Assembly: GCA_002315875.1 (NCBI GenBank)
Contig: DCIL01000055.1
Coordinates: 285 to 9,528 of the forward strand
Source of the DNA: Verrucomicrobia bacterium UBA1727
GTDB lineage: Bacteria; Verrucomicrobiota; Kiritimatiellia; RFP12; UBA1067
Length of the DNA stretch: 9,244 nt
Direction: 5' to 3'
Below the pieces are notes generated by a model that did not search any database, was not told the origin of the DNA, and saw only the letters and a program-made list of their open reading frames with translations. A program made the translations under genes and the position numbers. How positions within the stretch are numbered: the stretch's first letter is position 1; the number at the start of each line of letters is the position of its first letter. Shown piece by piece: positions 7,270 through 9,244 of the stretch.

Positions 7270-7976
7270 TCGATACCGCGCTTCTTGAAGAAGAATCTCC
7301 CATGCTGCCGGCGGACGCCGCCAGGCATCTCAAGGTGCTGCGTCCGAAGACAGGCGAGCGGATAGAACTTTTTGACGGACACGGCGCCTGGCGGGTGTAC
7401 GAGACACGGGCGCACGGAATTGCGGCCGTTTCTCCGATCGAGCGATCCGCGGCGGACTCTTCGCGCGCGCTTACGCTTTTTGCCTGTATCACCAAGGGTT
7501 CGCGCTGGGATTGGACGATTGAGAAGGCGACGGAACTCGGGGTGAGCCGGATCGTGCCGGTCATATCCGATAGAACCATTGTGAGGATTGATCGAGACGA
7601 ACGCAGCGCAAAACGTGAACGCTGGCAGCGGATTGCCGAAGATGCGGCGCGGCAGAGTGATGCGAAGTGGCTGCCGGAGATTTGCGAGGCGGTGGATTTT
7701 CGCGATGCCCTGGCGATGGTCAAGGAGACGCGATGCTTTATCGGAGCGCTCACGAATCCACCGAGTCCGCCGCTTGCGGATGCGGTACGCAGCGCTATGA
7801 ATGAGAATCTGGAGAAGCCGCTCGCGACTTTCATAGGTCCTGAAGGGGACTTCACCACCGATGAACTTGCCGCGCTCACGGCAATCGCCGTTCCAACTTC
7901 CTTCGGCTCAACGATCCTGCGTGCCGAAACCGCGGCGATCTTCGCGGTGTCCGTCATCCAATCAATGAATGCATAG
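7254..7976 (+). CDS. rsmE: 16S rRNA (uracil1498-N3)-methyltransferase RsmE
   Basis: 240 residues, the usual RsmE length. RsmE methylates U1498 of 16S rRNA in the 30S subunit using S-adenosylmethionine and belongs to the SPOUT knotted fold. The N-terminal MHRLLV and HLKVLRPKTGERIELFDG (25-42) form the PUA-like RNA-binding domain. The catalytic domain shows KGSRWDWTIEKATELGVSRIVPV (81-103), RERWQRIAEDAARQS (121-135) and LPEI (139-142). The cofactor knot has FIGPEGDFT (193-201) and ILRAETA (221-227). The common GPRILRTETA reads GSTILRAETA here, a shift towards variants I recall from Bacteroidetes, so activity is still expected. The start overlaps the YibE/F-like gene by 16 bases with no clear Shine-Dalgarno. 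Two bases and an ATG follow its TAG before ybeY, linking two ribosome-biogenesis genes. Confidence 0.95.
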   Translation: MHRLLVDTALLEEESPMLPADAARHLKVLRPKTGERIELFDGHGAWRVYETRAHGIAAVSPIERSAADSSRALTLFACITKGSRWDWTIEKATELGVSRIVPVISDRTIVRIDRDERSAKRERWQRIAEDAARQSDAKWLPEICEAVDFRDALAMVKETRCFIGALTNPPSPPLADAVRSAMNENLEKPLATFIGPEGDFTTDELAALTAIAVPTSFGSTILRAETAAIFAVSVIQSMNA

Positions 7977-7979
7977 CTC

Positions 7980-8435
7980 ATGGCTCTTATCTCGATAGAC
8001 GGACGACTTCCGGTGGAACTTGGAATCACGAGGTCCGCCCTGAAGCGCGCCGCCGCTTATTTTGCCGCGCGCTCGTCCGCACGCATCGGGCGCGAGTTCC
8101 GCGAGGTGTCCGTCATTCTTCAAGATGACGCGGAGTCGGCAGATGTGCATCAGGCGATCAACGGTGCTGAAGGGGCGACGGATGTGGTCACGCAGCCGTA
8201 CGATCCGATGCCGGGTGAGGACGAGGGCGTTTACGGAGAGCTTTACGTCAACTGTCAGCGGGCGCTTGAGGCCGCTCCGAAGCGGAAGGGATGGTCCGCG
8301 GCGAAAGAGCTTTTGCTCTACGTTGCCCATGGAATGGATCATCTTTCCGGTGCGGACGATTTATCGTCCCCCGACTATTCTCGCATGCGCCGCCGCGAAC
8401 TCGAATGGATAAGGTCGTTTGAAAAGATTTCTTGA
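7980..8435 (+). CDS. ybeY: YbeY endoribonuclease / rRNA maturation factor (divergent)
   Basis: 151 residues. YbeY is a single-metal endoribonuclease involved in 16S rRNA 3'-end maturation and ribosome quality control. The family signature is seen at ATDVVTQPY (66-74), in place of pTDVLSFP, at the GELYV strand (86-90), and at the metal site HGMDHLSGADD (117-127), followed by RMRRRELEWI (135-144). His117 and His121 are the first two metal ligands; the third, usually His, is Asp127. The Arg of the canonical NxxYR motif upstream of TDV is also absent (Asn61 by position). From memory, Bacteroidetes and some PVC proteins carry both changes, so this is probably a lineage form, not a dead enzyme. The ATG lies 3 bases after the rsmE stop and lacks an obvious Shine-Dalgarno. 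It overlaps the next gene by 17 bases. Confidence 0.87.
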   Translation: MALISIDGRLPVELGITRSALKRAAAYFAARSSARIGREFREVSVILQDDAESADVHQAINGAEGATDVVTQPYDPMPGEDEGVYGELYVNCQRALEAAPKRKGWSAAKELLLYVAHGMDHLSGADDLSSPDYSRMRRRELEWIRSFEKIS

Positions 8436-8991
8436 TATCCTGCTGATTGTGCTCTTCGCGCCGTTATGGCTTCCGCTCTTTGCGGTGGTGGCATTGGCGG
8501 TTCGCTTTAAGCTCGGCTCGCCGGTCTTCTTCCGACAGCGGCGCGCGGGACTTCATGGGACAGCTTTTTCGATCATTAAATTCCGTACCATGCGCGAAGG
8601 GGCGGGGTCCGATTCCGAGCGTCTGACCAGGTTCGGTGAGTTTCTCAGGGCAACTTCGCTGGACGAGTTGCCGGAACTCTATAACGTTATCCGCGGCGAA
8701 ATGTCGCTGGTGGGTCCGCGTCCCTTGCCGATTGAGTATCTCACGCGCTATACCGAAGAGGAGATGCATCGCCACGATGTTTTGCCAGGCATAACCGGCT
8801 GGGCACAGGTCAATGGACGCAATCTCCTCGATTGGGATGCGAAATTCCGCCTCGATCTCGAGTATGTCCGCAAGCGTTCGCTTCTCTTCGATTTGAAGAT
8901 TCTCATACTGACGATTCTGCCGGTTCTCATTCGTAGCGGCATCTCCCATGGCGGCGAGATCACGATGTCCGAACTTCGTCCGCCGCGATAG
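8419..8991 (+). CDS. Small monotopic sugar-phosphate transferase (PglC/WbaP-type initiating phosphoglycosyl transferase)
   Basis: 190 residues from a TTG start; AAGG at 8411-8414 lies 4 bases upstream. The start is supported because MKRFLDILLIVLFAP is the standard beginning of this family. The enzyme moves a sugar-1-phosphate from a UDP-sugar to undecaprenyl phosphate, the first membrane step of O-antigen, capsule, exopolysaccharide or glycoprotein glycan assembly. Residues 6-30 form the re-entrant membrane helix; GSPVFFRQRRAGLHG (33-47) and FRTM (55-58) follow. Asp82-Glu83 in the SLDELPEL motif (80-87) is the catalytic dyad. SLVGPRPLP (96-104), ITGWAQVNGRN (125-135) and DLEYVRKRSLLFDLKIL (146-162) are all typical. 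The length matches PglC-like enzymes that have only the catalytic core. No glycosyltransferases lie beside it, so the glycan is unknown. It is the last intact gene of the run. Confidence 0.93.
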   Translation: MKRFLDILLIVLFAPLWLPLFAVVALAVRFKLGSPVFFRQRRAGLHGTAFSIIKFRTMREGAGSDSERLTRFGEFLRATSLDELPELYNVIRGEMSLVGPRPLPIEYLTRYTEEEMHRHDVLPGITGWAQVNGRNLLDWDAKFRLDLEYVRKRSLLFDLKILILTILPVLIRSGISHGGEITMSELRPPR

Positions 8992-9013
8992 TATCGCCTA
9001 CAATGCCGGTGAG

Positions 9014-9045
9014 TCTGTCCCTAAGGTTTTCTGTCACTAAGGTTT
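9014..9045 (+). repeat. Two-copy 16-bp direct repeat before a start codon
   Basis: TCTGTCCCTAAGGTTT (9014-9029) is followed at once by TCTGTCACTAAGGTTT (9030-9045); the copies differ only at 9020/9036. The AAGG of the second copy (9039-9042) lies 8 bases before the ATG at 9051 and could act as its ribosome-binding site. The rest of the gap from 8992 shows no convincing promoter or terminator. Confidence 0.85.
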
Positions 9046-9050
9046 TCTAA

Positions 9051-9222
9051 ATGACATTCCTTCTGCTATCTGCCGTCCTTGGATGCGACGTCGCCGTCAT
9101 CGGCGGGGGGCGCCGGATTTGCCGCGGCGCTGGCGGCGGCGGAGGCCGCGCGACGGATCCGCGCGGAGGTGGAGTTTCAGGGGTCAGACCCCAGTGGTGA
9201 TTCAACTTCAACTCCACCATAA
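9051..9222 (+). pseudogene. Frameshifted N-terminal remnant of an FAD-dependent oxidoreductase
   Basis: From ATG 9051 the reading MTFLLLSAVLGCDVAVIGGG looks like a short signal peptide followed by the first strand of a Rossmann FAD-binding fold. The dinucleotide motif expected is GGGPAG, but the frame breaks right after the G6 run at 9105-9110. In the +1 frame from 9112 the sequence continues AGFAAALAAAEAARR, the expected first helix. A loss of two bases (restoring a Pro codon) explains this best. In the original frame a stop occurs at 9198-9200; in the shifted frame at 9220-9222. Similarity to the family ends near 9156, just where the palindromic element begins, so the gene seems both frameshifted and interrupted. 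A single sequencing error in the G run could explain the shift but not the loss of the rest. Confidence 0.6.
9168..9218. repeat. Inverted repeat GGTGGAGTT / AACTCCACC enclosing a GGGGTC palindrome
   Basis: The left arm GGTGGAGTT (9168-9176) and right arm AACTCCACC (9210-9218) are perfect 9-bp complements separated by 33 bases. The enclosed stretch holds the palindrome GGGGTCAGACCCC at 9180-9192 (arms GGGGTC and GACCCC around one A). Nested inverted repeats of this GGGGTC type are, from memory, often found as REP-like elements or at the ends of small Y1-transposase (RAYT-like) units. No transposase is inside the window, so the mobile nature is inferred. Confidence 0.65.
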
Positions 9223-9240
9223 TCCCGGACTTTTCGGGAT
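9222..9240. repeat. Hairpin ATCCCG-loop-CGGGAT
   Basis: ATCCCG (9222-9227) and CGGGAT (9235-9240) form a 6-bp stem around a 7-base loop; a G-T pair at the loop base could extend it to 7. It starts 3 bases after the preceding inverted repeat, so it may belong to the same element. A run of T follows neither arm (AACT on the right), so it does not look like a standard intrinsic terminator. Confidence 0.6.
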
Positions 9241-9244
9241 AACT

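Noticed and set aside
9222..9244. Intrinsic terminator at the end of the window
   Set aside because: The stem is short and is followed by AACT, not a T tract; it fits better as part of the palindromic element.

Overview
The window holds a tightly packed run of genes, all on the + strand, from a GC-rich Gram-negative bacterium. Outer-membrane efflux parts, two lipoproteins with lipoboxes and a TolR/ExbD protein imply a double membrane. A membrane-anchored squalene-cyclase-like toroid protein beside ExbD, the Bacteroidetes/PVC-style RsmE and YbeY motif variants, and short AACTTCTC-type intergenic repeats suggest the Planctomycetes-Verrucomicrobia-Chlamydiae group, perhaps a Kiritimatiellota or Lentisphaerae-like genome. 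The taxon is an inference; no rRNA or marker tree is available here.

Layout. 1-368: 3' part of an ExbD/TolR proton-channel subunit. 367-414: six tandem octamers, the last carrying the ribosome-binding site of the next gene. 421-2166: a TonB-like-architecture protein (cytoplasmic N-terminus, one membrane helix, acidic and Thr/Pro-rich linker, periplasmic alpha/alpha-toroid). 2153-3577 and 3574-4803: a TolC/OprM-type outer-membrane lipoprotein and a MacA-type periplasmic adaptor, with no inner-membrane pump following. 4820-6181: secreted alkaline phosphatase of the His/Trp active-site class. 6178-7269: YibE/F-like membrane protein. 7254-7976: RsmE 16S rRNA methyltransferase. 7980-8435: YbeY endoribonuclease. 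8419-8991: small monotopic phosphoglycosyl transferase. 8992-9244: the operon ends, followed by a two-copy 16-bp direct repeat, a frameshifted N-terminal remnant of an FAD-dependent oxidoreductase, and a cluster of palindromes typical of a REP-like or small mobile element.

How the genes fit together. Gene junctions from 2153 to 8991 overlap or are separated by at most 16 bases, so most or all are likely co-transcribed and translationally coupled. The first four genes form a cell-envelope block: a proton-motive-force motor (ExbD, with ExbB presumably upstream), a periplasm-spanning protein it could drive, and an export conduit. The last four are a mixed housekeeping and surface-glycan block. 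The item most worth following is the ExbD-linked toroid protein, which has the layout of TonB but a terpene-cyclase-fold domain where TonB has its receptor-binding domain. No RNA gene, CRISPR array or convincing promoter was found.
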